Shown: positions 17,901-26,120, counted from the stretch's first letter. The stretch is DNA of 64,000 nucleotides from Oleiagrimonas citrea (GCF_012395255.1 NZ_JAAZQD010000002.1:1-64000), one strand, 5' to 3'. The notes: generated by a model not told the origin, from the letters alone. Made by a program: numbers and translations.

Positions 17901-18224
17901 CTGCAGGCGTTCCAGGTAATCCGGCAGCTGCACCAGACCGCTCATCAACGCCGCATAGGCGTCGTCACGGTTCTCGACCTTGTCTTCGAGCAGCGAACCT
18001 ACCAGCTGCTCCATCTCCTGCACCACCATAGCCGCGCCGTACAGCTCGACCATGCGCAGCGTGCCCTGCACCTGATGCAGGACCTCGGCGCAGGTGCGCA
18101 TCAGTCCGCTGTCTGGGTTCTCGACATAGGCCTCGAGCGACTCGCGCGCACGTTGCAGCGCTTCGTCAAGCTCGGACTTGACCCAGTTCAGCGTGGTGAA
18201 ATCGATGTCGTCTTCTAGTCTCAT
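11958..18224 (-). CDS. chpA: ChpA/PilL hybrid CheA-type histidine kinase
   Basis: The 2088-residue kinase of the twitching system has an N-terminal FimL-like helical region and Hpt modules: HTLKGSG with His near 743, VHTMHGA near 931 and LHTLKGGARM near 1335. A very acidic linker (about 1000-1270) precedes the third. The kinase core has N-box HMMRNALAHGIE near 1666, VKDDGAGID and GRGVGMDVV. A CheW domain (about 1820-1960) and a receiver with MLLDIEMPRMDG (Asp near 2013) end the protein. It phosphorylates PilG and PilH. The chpB start lies 7 bases after its stop. Confidence 0.95.
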   Translation of the reverse strand: MRLEDDIDFTTLNWVKSELDEALQRARESLEAYVENPDSGLMRTCAEVLHQVQGTLRMVELYGAAMVVQEMEQLVGSLLEDKVENRDDAYAALMSGLVQLPDYLERLQSSHRDVSVVLLPLLNELRSSRGAESLHESVLFTPNLDAPLPSSAPGVPVPMSPEAQKRAVTELRQQFQQPLLAWFRGQGGKQSLAQMRDTMDALAGKCHSVAGRRLWWITAGVLDGMIEGHLEEHTAEVKQLIGRVDRAIRVLIDEGELALADGHPVELARQLLYYVARATPGSQRLAAIGQTYGLNHLLPDAAEVEHARSSMTGHNRVLLDTVSQAIKEDLLRVKDALDLFLRQPGGDPSQFSGQADLLDRVADTLGMLGLNVPRRVIGEQRRIVQDIASGSRPADEETLLDVAGALLYVEASLDDHIESLGADGAQGEDEADEGDVVGTMLPRSEARQVLGTLMRESVGSLGKVKDAIVAFIESPWDHQHLEGTPDTLSEIAGAMRMLGESRPGELLDGVGRFIDNELVIEKRIPTTEQMDKLADALASLEYYLEAARDRQGGLDHILDVAEQALRDLGYWPVPPRRAPEESVEPEAEIVEAPTTEAPVAATDAPESAIVQDESEPGEELTESVSLAPGADLHDLVVGEALQEESPGVDVTGLHLTDTEATGTPESQDWVEIEEEIEEDGFAPDPLAAEAGFQGTADEIDAEIREVFLEEVEEEIEGLQQRLGDWKQKPDAQDQLTPIRRAFHTLKGSGRLVGARVLGEFSWKVENMLNRVLDNSIQANASVVGLVDHAVTALPQLLGALRGEAAPTAPLSKIMDIADRLSAGESLDVEAELKPSGERVKRIVKRRVPRVEAEVEDIPTAAFVDAPSEDVTDEAAPDEDVIAVPALPPMDPVLLEILRSEIAQHLDTVRAALEAAGEGELVVDEPLLRAVHTMHGAIAMVEVPLLSEVLSPLEGYLKRLRASETPMPRDGCDAMREAVQVTEQVAAQFDASEPHLPETHALVERLCALRDALAEPNLAHVVYGLDLEDEVLSETSDASERAAEEVAPPETSEEARDGATGETADETTEEVAREPTTAGTEESAAEVFDTSGIEAEIESALAAEDFTGMIEAAEDADATSAEEASDESADEHVLSFDETDAITLESVDELDSLPGDHVAESAAEETASEAAQSEPEAESESFAIDDISAEVGDDAAASAESAADAPPEGEPEEAAFEAESETESETESETDLVFQDSEDETPAVEASESDRAETATPEPAAATASVLGSLPEDYAFPDDPQPEGTLDKPDLDADLLEIFIEEGRDILDHSDSVMAKLREAPQAREYVVDLKRDLHTLKGGARMASLEEIGGLGHAMETLLEAVDAGHVDMDAVTIESLERGFDRLHALVQRVAGGQAVGMPSRAIAYFEALARGEKTVTTGDEESVEAPKPSSEEISAPTTPSEPAETPVRDEKPAPAPKPPPLIEEEELSRAPQEMIRVRADLLDSLVNYAGEVSIYRARLEQQVSSYRYNLVEFEQTVARLRDQLRKLEIETEAQIIARYQRENEEAGQASFDPLELDRFSQLQQYSRALAESVADLVSLQTMLDDITRQSETLLLQQSRVSSELQEGLMRTRMVPFDSMVPTLRRTLRQASTEVGKRAQLRVSGAHGEMDRNLLERMKAPFEHMMRNALAHGIESPDERAKVGKPAEGTVAIDVSRDSTEVLIRVKDDGAGIDRDAIRRKAIERGLLREDAKLSDRDLFGFILESGFSTAQSVTQLAGRGVGMDVVANEIKQMGGTLTIDSERGTGTTFNIRLPFTLAVTQAIMVKVGELTFALPMTSVQGVARISREELKRRLSEENPTFTYAGEDYGIHDLAQLLDVPAGHIGDDMQPPLLLARSGDLRAAVRIDSVIGSREIVVKSVGPQISSVPGIFGATIMGDGSVVMILDLAPLVRHGVALKQHAEDQDEETIQAQLPTAQSEQREHPLVMVVDDSITMRKVSGRILERHDYEVTTAKDGMDAVEKLQERVPDVMLLDIEMPRMDGYELATYMKNDARLQGVPIIMITSRTGEKHRQRALDIGVERYLGKPYQEADLIANIRELLGESTE
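14537..14578. repeat. 12-bp tandem repeat within chpA
   Basis: The plus-strand unit TTCCGTTTCGGA occurs about three times in succession and encodes the acidic repeat ESETESETESETD in the ChpA linker. Such a repeat could change copy number by slippage without breaking the frame. Confidence 0.7.
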
Positions 18225-18367
18225 GCGCTCTCGCGCCCCCTTTGGCGAGGCTCCAGACAGGTCACCGGACTGGGTCCTGCAACGTGTTTGAACATGCCTT
18301 CACCTCCGCAACGCTTGTTTCCGTGAACCGCCGGTACGTTCCCGGCAATTCGTTCGTATGTTGTGCG

Positions 18368-18392
18368 GGGGTTCGGCCTTGGTTCGAGCCCC
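18368..18392. other. Intercistronic hairpin between pilJ and chpA
   Basis: GGGGTTCG and CGAGCCCC form an 8-bp stem (one G-T pair) with a 9-base loop, 25 bases beyond the pilJ stop and about 145 bases before chpA. No T-run follows on the minus strand. It could stabilise the upstream message or lower expression of the downstream genes. The 192-base gap holds no other feature. Confidence 0.3.
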
Positions 18393-18416
18393 TCCGTAAT
18401 GCAGTTTCGGCGACGA

Positions 18417-20441
18417 TCAGGCGGGCAGCTTGAAGTCGGCCACCGAGCGACGCAGGTCGTTGGCGAGCTGGGCCAGGTTGCCGATCGATTCGGCTGTCTG
18501 GCTCGCGCCCATCGAGGTCTGCGACGTGATCTCCTGAATCGAGTTCATGGTCGAGGTGATGTTGGTCGCCGCCGAGGACTGCTGGCGCGCCGCCACCGAG
18601 ATGCCGTTAATCAGTTCGGCCAGATCGTTCGACACGCGTTCGATGTCGCCCAGTGCGGTACCGGCGTCCTCGGCCTTGCGGGCACCGGACACCACCTCCG
18701 CGGTGGTCTGCTCCATGGAGCTGACCGCCTCGTTGGTATCGGACTGAATCGTCTGCACCAGCGTTTCGATTCGCTTGGTCGCGTTGGCGGAACGTTCTGC
18801 GAGGCGCTGGACTTCATCGGCCACGACCGCGAAACCGCGGCCCGCCTCACCTGCCGAGGCCGCCTGAATGGCGGCGTTCAGAGCCAGAATGTTGGTCTGT
18901 TCGGCAATGTCGTTGATCAGTTCGACGATCGAGCCGATTTCCTGCGACGACTCACCCAGTCGCTTGATTCGCTTCGAGGTTTCCTGAATCTGGTCGCGGA
19001 TCGAGTCCATGCCTTCGATGGTCTCGCGCACGACGGCGGCACCGCGCGATGCAATCTGCACCGATTTCTGTGCCACGTCGGCCGACTCGGCGGAGTTCTT
19101 CGACACCTGGTCGATGGACGTTGCCATGTCGGAAATGGCAGCCGATGCGGACGTGATCTGCTGTGCCTGATGCTCGGCGGCCTCGGCCAGATGCATGGCG
19201 GTGGCCTGCGTCTCCTGGGCGGCAGCCGAGACCTGCACGGCAGTCTCGTTAATGGTGGTCACCAGTGATCGCAGTGCTTCCACGGCGAAATTGACCGAGT
19301 CGGCGATGGCGCCAGTAATGTCCTCGGTCACGGTGGCCTTCACGGTCAGGTCGCCTTCTGCCAGCGAGCCCATCTCGTCCAGCAGGCGCATGATGGCCTC
19401 CTGGTTACGCTGGTTCAGCTCGTTGGTGACCTGCAGACGGCGCTTCTGTTCGCGGCCCTGCGAGAACACCAACTGGATGGCGAACAGCACGGCGCCGGCG
19501 GCGGCGATCAGGCCCAGCCAGATGTTCGGGAACAGACGCGCAGTGGGCAGCTTGCCGATCGCGGTGGACACGTCGTTGGCGCGCAGCAGCACGGTCTGCG
19601 AGTCCAGCGAAGCCTGGTTGCCCGCTCCCTTCACGGCCTGCAGGTTGGTCGCCGCGGACACCAGCTTGTTGACCGGATCCTGCAGCGCCGTCCATTTCTT
19701 CTCGATGCCATCGAGGATCTTGCGCGCATTGGCATTGCTCATGGCGCGCACGCCGACGTCGCTGTTGCCCTTGATCAGACCATCGAGCACGGCGCCGTAC
19801 AGCTGCGCGTCACGCGACAGGCCATCGGCCGCGCCCTGCGCATTCTCGCCACCCTGCAGAATTTCCTGCACGCGGCGGATCATGCGGTCAGCCAGCACCA
19901 ACTGGCGCGAGGCCGTGTAGGTCTGCGAAGAGCTGCCGCCCTGCTGCAGGATGTTGACGACCTGCTCCATGCTCGAGTTGAGCACCGGCATCTGCTGCGA
20001 GAAGGTCGAAGCCTTCTGCGCCGAATCCACGACCAAGCCGCGGTTCGACAGGATCTTGCTGATGTCGCCATCCAGCTGGCCCCAGGCATTGTTCAGGGAC
20101 TTCACCTGACGGGTGGTGATGGCGTTCTCGCCGTAGGCCGGTAGGCCGTTCTGCGCATCGCCCTTCAGCAAGTGCTGCACGTCGACGTCGATGGCGTTGC
20201 GCGTGGACTGCAATTCCTTGAACGAGTCGATGTTGCCGCTGGCGGCCTCGAGTGCGTATTTCGCCGTCTGCTGCGAGAGCACCTGGATCTGGGTGGTCAG
20301 GGCCACCGCCTGGCGCTCTTCGCTGTTCTTGCGGTTCAACAGGTAGAAGTTGCCAGCCGCGATGATGATCATCAGTGCAAGCAGGATGATCACGCCGATG
20401 TTGCTGCGCTCCTTACCAGTACCCCCCGTTGTCGTACTCAT
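18417..20441 (-). CDS. pilJ: PilJ, methyl-accepting chemoreceptor of the twitching system
   Basis: The 674-residue chemoreceptor has membrane helices at about 15-35 and 305-327. They flank a periplasmic domain with the two related helical modules usual for PilJ. A HAMP-like segment ([20 protein letters not shown]) and the cytoplasmic signalling hairpin with tip [19 protein letters not shown] follow. It senses surface contact or pilin at the cell pole and controls ChpA through PilI. The ATG is at 20441, about 35 bases after pilI. Confidence 0.96.
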   Translation of the reverse strand: MSTTTGGTGKERSNIGVIILLALMIIIAAGNFYLLNRKNSEERQAVALTTQIQVLSQQTAKYALEAASGNIDSFKELQSTRNAIDVDVQHLLKGDAQNGLPAYGENAITTRQVKSLNNAWGQLDGDISKILSNRGLVVDSAQKASTFSQQMPVLNSSMEQVVNILQQGGSSSQTYTASRQLVLADRMIRRVQEILQGGENAQGAADGLSRDAQLYGAVLDGLIKGNSDVGVRAMSNANARKILDGIEKKWTALQDPVNKLVSAATNLQAVKGAGNQASLDSQTVLLRANDVSTAIGKLPTARLFPNIWLGLIAAAGAVLFAIQLVFSQGREQKRRLQVTNELNQRNQEAIMRLLDEMGSLAEGDLTVKATVTEDITGAIADSVNFAVEALRSLVTTINETAVQVSAAAQETQATAMHLAEAAEHQAQQITSASAAISDMATSIDQVSKNSAESADVAQKSVQIASRGAAVVRETIEGMDSIRDQIQETSKRIKRLGESSQEIGSIVELINDIAEQTNILALNAAIQAASAGEAGRGFAVVADEVQRLAERSANATKRIETLVQTIQSDTNEAVSSMEQTTAEVVSGARKAEDAGTALGDIERVSNDLAELINGISVAARQQSSAATNITSTMNSIQEITSQTSMGASQTAESIGNLAQLANDLRRSVADFKLPA

Positions 20442-20475
20442 AGCCTTACCTCACCCATCGACATGGAATTGCGCA

Positions 20476-21030
20476 TCACAGCGCTGCCTGCAAAAAGTCC
20501 GGAGCCCGCGTCAGCCGGTTCATGCTGAACATGCCGATGCGTTGCTCGCCTACGGTTGCGTTGTCGCTCACGAAACGGGCGATACGCTCATCTTCTTCTA
20601 CGTACGATTCATCGCGATGCTCGTCGCCAATGCTGCGCTGGCCGACGATCTCGTCCACCAGCAGCGCAACATTGCCGCCGTGCTGGCGCACCAGCAGCAA
20701 GCGGCTGCGATCAGTGACCTGAGTGCGCTGATCGAACAGGAAACGGGCCAGATCGATCACCGGCACCAGATTGCCGCGCACGTTGGCGATACCGAGCATC
20801 CACTCGCGCGTGCCGGGCACGTGCGTGAGCGGCTGCGCGACCAGCAGTTCGCTGATTTCGGCAATGCTGCTGGCGAACAGATGCTTGCCCACACGGAAGC
20901 AGATGCCGCGCCACTGGCCCGGATTCTCGATCTGCTCCGGCTCACCGGCCACGTGCGCCAAGCTGCGGCGCTCATAGTCGGCCAGCTGTTCGAAGGGCGT
21001 GAATGCAGCGTTGTTCATCGCCTCGCTCAT
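20476..21030 (-). CDS. pilI: PilI, CheW-like coupling protein
   Basis: The 184-residue protein has a CheW domain: GICFRVGKHLFASSIAEI, VRGNLVPVIDLARF and ALLVDEIVG. The N-terminal 40 residues are an extra segment as in other PilI proteins. It couples PilJ to ChpA. Its start directly abuts the pilH stop, so the genes are co-translated. Confidence 0.93.
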   Translation of the reverse strand: MSEAMNNAAFTPFEQLADYERRSLAHVAGEPEQIENPGQWRGICFRVGKHLFASSIAEISELLVAQPLTHVPGTREWMLGIANVRGNLVPVIDLARFLFDQRTQVTDRSRLLLVRQHGGNVALLVDEIVGQRSIGDEHRDESYVEEDERIARFVSDNATVGEQRIGMFSMNRLTRAPDFLQAAL

Positions 21031-21396
21031 TTATGCGGCCAGCAGCTTCTCGATCCGCGTCAGCAGCTCTTTCTCGCTGACCGGCTTCGTCAGAAAATCA
21101 CGCGCACCCTGGCGTAGTCCCCAGACGCGATCGGTTTCCATCGACTTGGTGGTGATGATCAGAATCGGAATGTCCTTGGTCGCCGGGTCGCGATTGAGCA
21201 TGCGCGTGGCCTGGAAACCGTTCATGCCCGGCATGATCACGTCCATGATCACCATGTCCGGCATGTCCTGCTTGACCTTGTCGATACCTTCCTCCGCGCT
21301 GTTGGCGCTGGAGACCTGGTACCCGGCCTTTTCCAGCTGCATCGTGAACACGCGCACGTCGGTCGGGGAATCGTCGATGATGAGTATGTTTGCCAT
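21031..21396 (-). CDS. pilH: PilH, CheY-like response regulator
   Basis: The 121-residue receiver-only protein carries the acidic pocket IIDDSPTD, phospho-acceptor Asp in VIMDVIMPGMNG, ITTKS (Thr) and TKPVS (Lys). PilH acts opposite PilG, favouring retraction through PilT/PilU or serving as phosphate sink. It lies 29 bases after pilG. Confidence 0.95.
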   Translation of the reverse strand: MANILIIDDSPTDVRVFTMQLEKAGYQVSSANSAEEGIDKVKQDMPDMVIMDVIMPGMNGFQATRMLNRDPATKDIPILIITTKSMETDRVWGLRQGARDFLTKPVSEKELLTRIEKLLAA

Positions 21397-21425
21397 GAAA
21401 GCCCCTGCTGCTCTCTATGCCGTTC

Positions 21426-21827
21426 TCACGCCGCCATGGCGTGACGACGAATGGCTTCGAGCAATTCGTCGCGTGTAAAAGGTTTGGTCAGATACTGCTC
21501 GGCGCCGACGATACGGCCGCGTGCCTTGTCGAACAGGCCGTCCTTCGAGCTCAGCATGATGACCGGCGTGCCGCGGAACTGCCGATTGTTCTTGATCAAT
21601 GCGCAGGTCTGGTAGCCATCCAGTCGCGGCATCATGATGTCGACGAAGATGATCTGCGGTTTCAGATCGGAGATCTTCGACAGCGCTTCGAAGCCGTCCA
21701 CCGCGGTCTGCACGTCGCAGCCCTCTTTCTTCAACAAGGTTTCCGCGGTGCGGCGAATGGTCTTGGAATCGTCGATGACCATAACGCGCAGCCCTGCCAG
21801 ACTGCCTTTTTCGACAGAGTCGTTCAC
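21426..21827 (-). CDS. pilG: PilG, CheY-like response regulator
   Basis: The 133-residue receiver has MVIDDSKTIRRTAETLLKK, phospho-acceptor Asp in IIFVDIMMPRLDG, MLSSKDG and TKPFTRDELL, near-identical in motif to PilG of Pseudomonas. It promotes pilus extension and cAMP signalling there. The GTG start at 21827 overlaps the stop of a 17-codon upstream frame (GTGA). It is the first operon gene, divergent from gshB. Confidence 0.95.
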   Translation of the reverse strand: MNDSVEKGSLAGLRVMVIDDSKTIRRTAETLLKKEGCDVQTAVDGFEALSKISDLKPQIIFVDIMMPRLDGYQTCALIKNNRQFRGTPVIMLSSKDGLFDKARGRIVGAEQYLTKPFTRDELLEAIRRHAMAA

Positions 21828-21877
21828 TTACCGCCCCCCTGCGGCCCGATCGAGGGCTCGGGAATGTTCGTAGTCAT
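21824..21877 (-). CDS. Possible 17-codon leader peptide upstream of pilG
   Basis: ATG at 21877 opens a short frame (MTTNIPEPSIGPQGGGK) whose TGA overlaps the pilG GTG. The coupling geometry is suggestive, but the Shine-Dalgarno is weak and the length allows chance. It may tune pilG translation or be meaningless. Confidence 0.25.
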   Translation of the reverse strand: MTTNIPEPSIGPQGGGK

Positions 21878-21973
21878 GATTGTCAGCTGAAATCCTGATT
21901 CGGCATTCCGCGCGCGAGCTGATCCGCGTTCCCCACACGGCGCCATACGTACGAAGCAGCCAGATCTTAGGCT

Positions 21974-22002
21974 GTTTAACGCTTGTTTACGAAAATTGTC
22001 AA
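21974..22002 (-). promoter_or_regulatory. Putative sigma-70 promoter of the pil-chp operon
   Basis: On the minus strand TTGACA (21997-22002), a perfect -35, is followed after 17 bases by TTAAAC (21974-21979), a weak -10. The stretch is AT-richer than its surroundings. It would give a 5' leader of about 140 bases before pilG. The rest of the 426-base pilG-gshB gap shows nothing recognisable apart from the short leader frame. Confidence 0.45.
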
Positions 22003-22253
22003 GTTGAAGCTGCAAGCGTTTGTTGCCCAAAGCCTTACGTGCATCCACCCCTTTTCAGGCTTCAGTCACCCCCGATCACGTTACCAGACTTTCACGACTT
22101 CGGGCACGCTCTTGCGTGCGCGAAGCCAACAAAACCTCTTTGCAGGATCGGGGCCAGCCCGACGCGGGCATGCGACACTGGATCGGACTTGCCTGCTGTC
22201 GCCACGGACCGGCAAGCTACCCGCCCCAACGAATATCCCCCGCAGGAATCGCC

Positions 22254-23201
22254 ATGTCACTCGCCGTCGCCGTTCTCATGGATCCGATCCAGTCCATCAA
22301 GGTTGCCAAGGATTCGACGCTGGCGATGCTGCTCGAGGCGCAACGTCGCGGACACACTCTGCTCTACATGGAACAGGGCGATCTGGCCGTGCGCGACGGC
22401 AAGGCCTGGGCGCGCATGGCGCCGCTGCAAGTGCGCGACGACCCGAAGGACTGGTGCACGCTGGGCAACGCCGACTGGCGTCCGCTGCACGATGCCGACA
22501 TCGTGCTGGAACGCAAGGACCCGCCGGTCGACGCGCAATTCATCTACGACAGCATGGTCCTGGAACTGGCCGAGCGCGAGGGCGTCCGCGTGGTCAACCG
22601 CCCGCAATCGCTGCGCGACTGCAACGAGAAGCTCTATGCCCTGCAGTTCCCGCAGTGTTGCGCGCCGACGCGGGTGGCACGCGACCCCGATACGCTGCGC
22701 GAGTTCGTCTCGGAGCACGACCAGGTGGTACTCAAGCCGCTCGACGGCATGGGCGGCCGCGGCATCTTCCGCAGCCATCGCGGCGACCCCAACCTGAACT
22801 CGATCCTGGAGACCCTGACCGAGGACGGCACCCGCCTGGCCATCGCCCAGCGCTACATTCCGGAGATCACCGCCGGCGACAAGCGCATTCTGGTGATCGA
22901 CGGCGAACCGGTGCCCTATGCGCTGGCGCGCATTCCGCAGGGCGACGAATTCCGCGGCAACCTCGCCGCTGGCGGCCGCGGCGAAGGCGTACCGCTGAGC
23001 GATCGCGATCGCTGGATCGTGGAACAGGTCGCACCGGACCTGCGCCGTCGCGGCCTGACTTTCGTCGGTCTCGACGTCATCGGCGACTACCTGACCGAGA
23101 TCAACGTCACATCTCCCACCTGCATCCGCGAACTCGACGCGCAGTTCGGGCTTACCATTGCAGGCCTGATGTTCGACGCCATCGAGAAAACCCTTACGTG
23201 A
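22254..23201 (+). CDS. gshB: Glutathione synthetase
   Basis: This ATP-grasp enzyme joins gamma-glutamylcysteine and glycine, the last step of glutathione synthesis. Its 315 residues match the proteobacterial family. Hallmarks are VAVLMDPIQSIKVAKDST, KLYALQFP, VLKPLDGMGGRGIF, GGRGEG and EINVTSPTCIREL. AGGAATCGCC precedes the ATG. It is divergent from pilG, the same arrangement as in Pseudomonas. Confidence 0.96.
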   Translation: MSLAVAVLMDPIQSIKVAKDSTLAMLLEAQRRGHTLLYMEQGDLAVRDGKAWARMAPLQVRDDPKDWCTLGNADWRPLHDADIVLERKDPPVDAQFIYDSMVLELAEREGVRVVNRPQSLRDCNEKLYALQFPQCCAPTRVARDPDTLREFVSEHDQVVLKPLDGMGGRGIFRSHRGDPNLNSILETLTEDGTRLAIAQRYIPEITAGDKRILVIDGEPVPYALARIPQGDEFRGNLAAGGRGEGVPLSDRDRWIVEQVAPDLRRRGLTFVGLDVIGDYLTEINVTSPTCIRELDAQFGLTIAGLMFDAIEKTLT

Positions 23202-24067
23202 GTTCCCAAGCGCGCGGGCCCGGCAGCGCCGACATGCTCGGCGCCACGCTCCTGTTCTCCCTGTTGCTGCACGGTCTGGTCGTGCTCGGCATCAGTTTCG
23301 CCTACCCCAAACCCAAGGCGCGACTGCCGGCGCTGGACGTCACCTTGCTCAACACCGCCAACCAGAAAGCCCCGGACAAGGCCGACTTCCTGGCCCAGGC
23401 CAACAACCAGGGCGGCGGCGAGAGCGACCAGGCGCACCGCCCCTCGCAACCGTTCTCGACGCCGCTGCCCAAGCCCGACCCGGGCATCGCGCCACGCCCG
23501 ATCAAGCCCTCCGCGCCCGCACCCAGCGAGGCCAGCCAGACGCACCGGATCACCACCACCGGCAACTCGCCGCAGCACGTAGCCAGCAGCACCGACCGGC
23601 ATGCGCACCCGCAGACCGATCTGCAACGCGATCGCGTGGCCATCCAGCGCCGCCTGGAGATGGCGCGCCTGGCGGCGCAGATCCGGGCCGAACGCTCGAA
23701 ACTGGCCAAACGACCGAAGATCAAATACATCAACTCCAGCACGCGCCAGTACGCCTATGCCGCGTACATGCAGGCATGGGCCTCGCGCGTCGAACGCGTC
23801 GGCACCCTGAATTTCCCCGATGCCGCCCGCACCGGGCGCTACAGCGGCAGCCTGATCCTGACTGTGGTGCTACGCCGCGACGGCTCGATCAAGCGCATTG
23901 CGGTCATCGAAAGCTCCGGCCGCAAGGTGCTCGACGATGCCGCCATGCGCATTGTGCGTATGGCCGCGCCGTTCCCACCGATTCCACGTACCGGCGAGCA
24001 TTACGACGAGCTCAACATCACCCGCACCTACCAGTTCCTGCACGGCGGCACGCTGCAGACCCACTGA
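23198..24067 (+). CDS. TonB-like energy transducer (TonB3 position)
   Basis: The 289-residue protein has an N-terminal anchor (LGATLLFSLLLHGLVVLGISF) with the His of TonB-type signal anchors, then a Pro-rich linker (SQPFSTPLPKPDPG, PRPIKPSAPAPSE) and a C-terminal TonB domain ending FPPIPRTG...ITRTYQF. It couples proton-motive force to outer-membrane functions. The equivalent Pseudomonas gene tonB3 is linked to twitching motility. GTG at 23198 overlaps the gshB stop; ATG at 23234 is an alternative. Confidence 0.85.
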   Translation: MSSQARGPGSADMLGATLLFSLLLHGLVVLGISFAYPKPKARLPALDVTLLNTANQKAPDKADFLAQANNQGGGESDQAHRPSQPFSTPLPKPDPGIAPRPIKPSAPAPSEASQTHRITTTGNSPQHVASSTDRHAHPQTDLQRDRVAIQRRLEMARLAAQIRAERSKLAKRPKIKYINSSTRQYAYAAYMQAWASRVERVGTLNFPDAARTGRYSGSLILTVVLRRDGSIKRIAVIESSGRKVLDDAAMRIVRMAAPFPPIPRTGEHYDELNITRTYQFLHGGTLQTH

Positions 24068-24122
24068 CACGGACGACGAAAATTGAACGCGTCTTATCGA
24101 CGCGCTTTATGTTCGTGCCCGC

Positions 24123-24128
24123 TACAAT
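24123..24128 (+). promoter_or_regulatory. Putative -10 element just before yqgE
   Basis: TACAAT ends six bases before the yqgE ATG at 24135. If used, transcription would begin at or next to the start codon, giving a leaderless message. No clear -35 is seen. Confidence 0.4.
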
Positions 24129-24134
24129 GCAGCC

Positions 24135-24698
24135 ATGGAAAGCCCACACACCCTCGCCGGCCAGTTCCTGATCGCCATGCCGGCCTTGACCGACCCGCAT
24201 TTCACGCGCGGGGTGGCCATGGTCTGCCAGCACGGCGAGGATGGCGCCATCGGCCTGATGATCAATCGCCTGTCCGAATTCAGCCTCGGCGACGTGCTGG
24301 CACAGATGCAGCTGGAATGCGACGAACCGCGCGTGGCCGAGATGCCGGTTCTGCTCGGCGGACCGGTCCAGCCCGAGCGCGGCTTCGTGCTGCATACCGA
24401 CGAAGGACACTGGGAATCCAGCTACCGCATCAACGACGCCTGGTCGGTGACCACCTCGCGCGACATCCTGGTCGCCATGGCCGCCGGTGAAGGCCCGTCC
24501 CGCGCCGTGGTCGCACTCGGCTACGCCGGCTGGGATCCCGGCCAGCTCGAGAACGAACTGATGGAGAACGCCTGGCTGACCGTCGAGGCCGATGCGCGCA
24601 TCGTCTTCGACGCGCCGCTGGAGGAACGTTGGATCGACGCCGCCGGTCTGGTCGGCGTCGATCCAACGCAGCTCACCGGTTACGCCGGCCACGCATGA
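24135..24698 (+). CDS. yqgE: YqgE/AlgH family protein (UPF0301)
   Basis: The 187-residue protein has the family blocks GQFLIAMPALTDPHFTRGV, DGAIGLMINR, LGGPVQPERGFVLH and GYAGWDPGQLENE. The fold is known, the biochemical role is not; in Pseudomonas the AlgH name reflects an alginate phenotype. Its stop overlaps the ruvX start (ATGA), the almost universal proteobacterial pair. Confidence 0.94.
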   Translation: MESPHTLAGQFLIAMPALTDPHFTRGVAMVCQHGEDGAIGLMINRLSEFSLGDVLAQMQLECDEPRVAEMPVLLGGPVQPERGFVLHTDEGHWESSYRINDAWSVTTSRDILVAMAAGEGPSRAVVALGYAGWDPGQLENELMENAWLTVEADARIVFDAPLEERWIDAAGLVGVDPTQLTGYAGHA

Positions 24699-25123
24699 GC
24701 TGCGTGCTGGGCTTCGATGTCGGCACGCGCATGATCGGCGTCGCGGTCGGCAATCTCCTCACCCTCACCGCACGCCCGCTGGACGTGATCGACGTCCGCA
24801 AGGGCGATCCCGACTGGAGCAAGCTCGACCGCCTGGTCCGTGAATGGCAGCCCGATCACCTGATCGTCGGCCTTCCGCTCACGCTGGACGGCGGCGAACA
24901 GCCGATGACCCGTACCGCACGCGATTTCGGCAACCGCCTGCGCAAGCGCTACGGCCTGACGCCACACATGTGCGACGAGCGCAACAGCTCGCAAGAGGCG
25001 GCACGACGCTTCGCCGATGCTCGCGCTGCCGGCCACAGGCGCCGTCGCGACGGCCAGCGTATCGACGCCGACGCCGCCGCGGTCATCCTCGAACACTGGC
25101 TGCACGGAGCCTACGAGAACTGA
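24695..25123 (+). CDS. ruvX: RuvX/YqgF RNase H-fold nuclease
   Basis: The 142-residue protein carries GFDVGTRMIGVAVGN (first catalytic Asp), IVGLPLTLDG, CDERNSSQEA (second acidic pair) and DADAAAVILEHWL. YqgF/RuvX proteins act on 16S rRNA 5'-end maturation and resemble Holliday-junction resolvases. The start overlaps the yqgE stop. Confidence 0.94.
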   Translation: MSCVLGFDVGTRMIGVAVGNLLTLTARPLDVIDVRKGDPDWSKLDRLVREWQPDHLIVGLPLTLDGGEQPMTRTARDFGNRLRKRYGLTPHMCDERNSSQEAARRFADARAAGHRRRRDGQRIDADAAAVILEHWLHGAYEN

Positions 25124-25160
25124 GCGCGCTCTCGACGCTGCAAGTCGCGCTGCACACGCC

Positions 25161-25166
25161 TACAAT
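25161..25166 (+). promoter_or_regulatory. Putative -10 element for pyrB
   Basis: TACAAT lies 27 bases before the pyrB ATG, with CTGCAA 17 bases upstream as a weak -35. No PyrR-type attenuator fits in the 70-base gap. Confidence 0.35.
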
Positions 25167-25193
25167 GTGCCGACCTCGCCCGCCCGGATGCCC

Positions 25194-26120
25194 ATGAGCA
25201 CGCGTCTTCACCACCTGATCTCGCTGGCCCACCTCGACCGCGCCTGCCTCACCCGCCTGCTCGACCGCGCCGACCGGATGCGCGACGCCAGCCTGCACGG
25301 CACGCGCAAGCTGGACCTGCTGCATGGCCGCACCGTGCTGAATCTCTTCTTCGAGCCGTCCACGCGCACACGCACCTCGTTCGAGCTCGCCGCACGCCGG
25401 CTGGGCGCCGACGTGGTCAACTTCGACATTGCCCGCTCGTCGACCAACAAGGGCGAGACCCTGCTCGACACCCTGCACACGCTGGAGGCGATGCATCTGG
25501 ACGCGATCATCGTCCGCCACCGCGAGACCGGCACGCCGGAATTCATGGTGCGTCACGCCATGAGCGGCGTGTCCGTGGTGAACGCGGGCGACGGCAACCA
25601 CGCGCATCCGACCCAGGGCCTGCTCGACGCACTGACCATCCGCCAGCATCGCCCGGACTTCAGCCAACTCACCGTCACCATCTGCGGCGACATCCGCCAC
25701 TCGCGCGTGGCGCGCTCGGACATCCACGCACTGACCACTCTGGGTGTGCGCGAACTGCGTTTGTGCGGCCCGGAATCACTGCTCCCGGATGCCCACGAAG
25801 TTCCGCAGGGACACTTCACCGAGGATTTCGACGCCGCCGTCGAAGGCGCCGACGTGGTCATCATGCTGCGTCTGCAGAAGGAGCGCATGGCGGCCACGCT
25901 GCTGCCGGATGAAGCCGCCTATTTCGAACGCTACGGCCTCGACAGCGCTCGCCTCGGACGCGCCGCGCCGGGCTGCCTGGTCATGCATCCCGGCCCGATC
26001 AACCGCGGCATTGAGATCGCACCCGAGGTGGCCGACGGCGCCCAATCGCGCATCCTCGAACAAGTCGGCAACGGCGTCTTCGTGCGCATGGCCGTCCTGG
26101 CCGAGGTGCTCGGACGCTGA
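25194..26120 (+). CDS. pyrB: Aspartate carbamoyltransferase catalytic chain
   Basis: This enzyme condenses carbamoyl phosphate and aspartate in pyrimidine synthesis. Its 308 residues include the carbamoyl-phosphate loop FFEPSTRTRTSFELAARRLG, the SSTNKGETLLDT loop, HPTQGLLDAL and HPGPINRGIEI. ATG 25194 is chosen; ATG 25188 would add two residues. No pyrR precedes it and no pyrI or dihydroorotase-like gene follows, unlike the P. aeruginosa cluster. Confidence 0.95.
   Translation: MSTRLHHLISLAHLDRACLTRLLDRADRMRDASLHGTRKLDLLHGRTVLNLFFEPSTRTRTSFELAARRLGADVVNFDIARSSTNKGETLLDTLHTLEAMHLDAIIVRHRETGTPEFMVRHAMSGVSVVNAGDGNHAHPTQGLLDALTIRQHRPDFSQLTVTICGDIRHSRVARSDIHALTTLGVRELRLCGPESLLPDAHEVPQGHFTEDFDAAVEGADVVIMLRLQKERMAATLLPDEAAYFERYGLDSARLGRAAPGCLVMHPGPINRGIEIAPEVADGAQSRILEQVGNGVFVRMAVLAEVLGR

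Noticed and set aside
15840-18218. 792-residue open frame antisense to chpA
   Set aside because: Arg/His/Gln-rich low-complexity product typical of antisense frames in high-GC DNA; chpA is unambiguous.
18361-18400. tRNA-like GGTTCGAGCCCC segment
   Set aside because: It resembles a T-arm, but no acceptor, D or anticodon arms can be folded around it; kept only as a simple hairpin.
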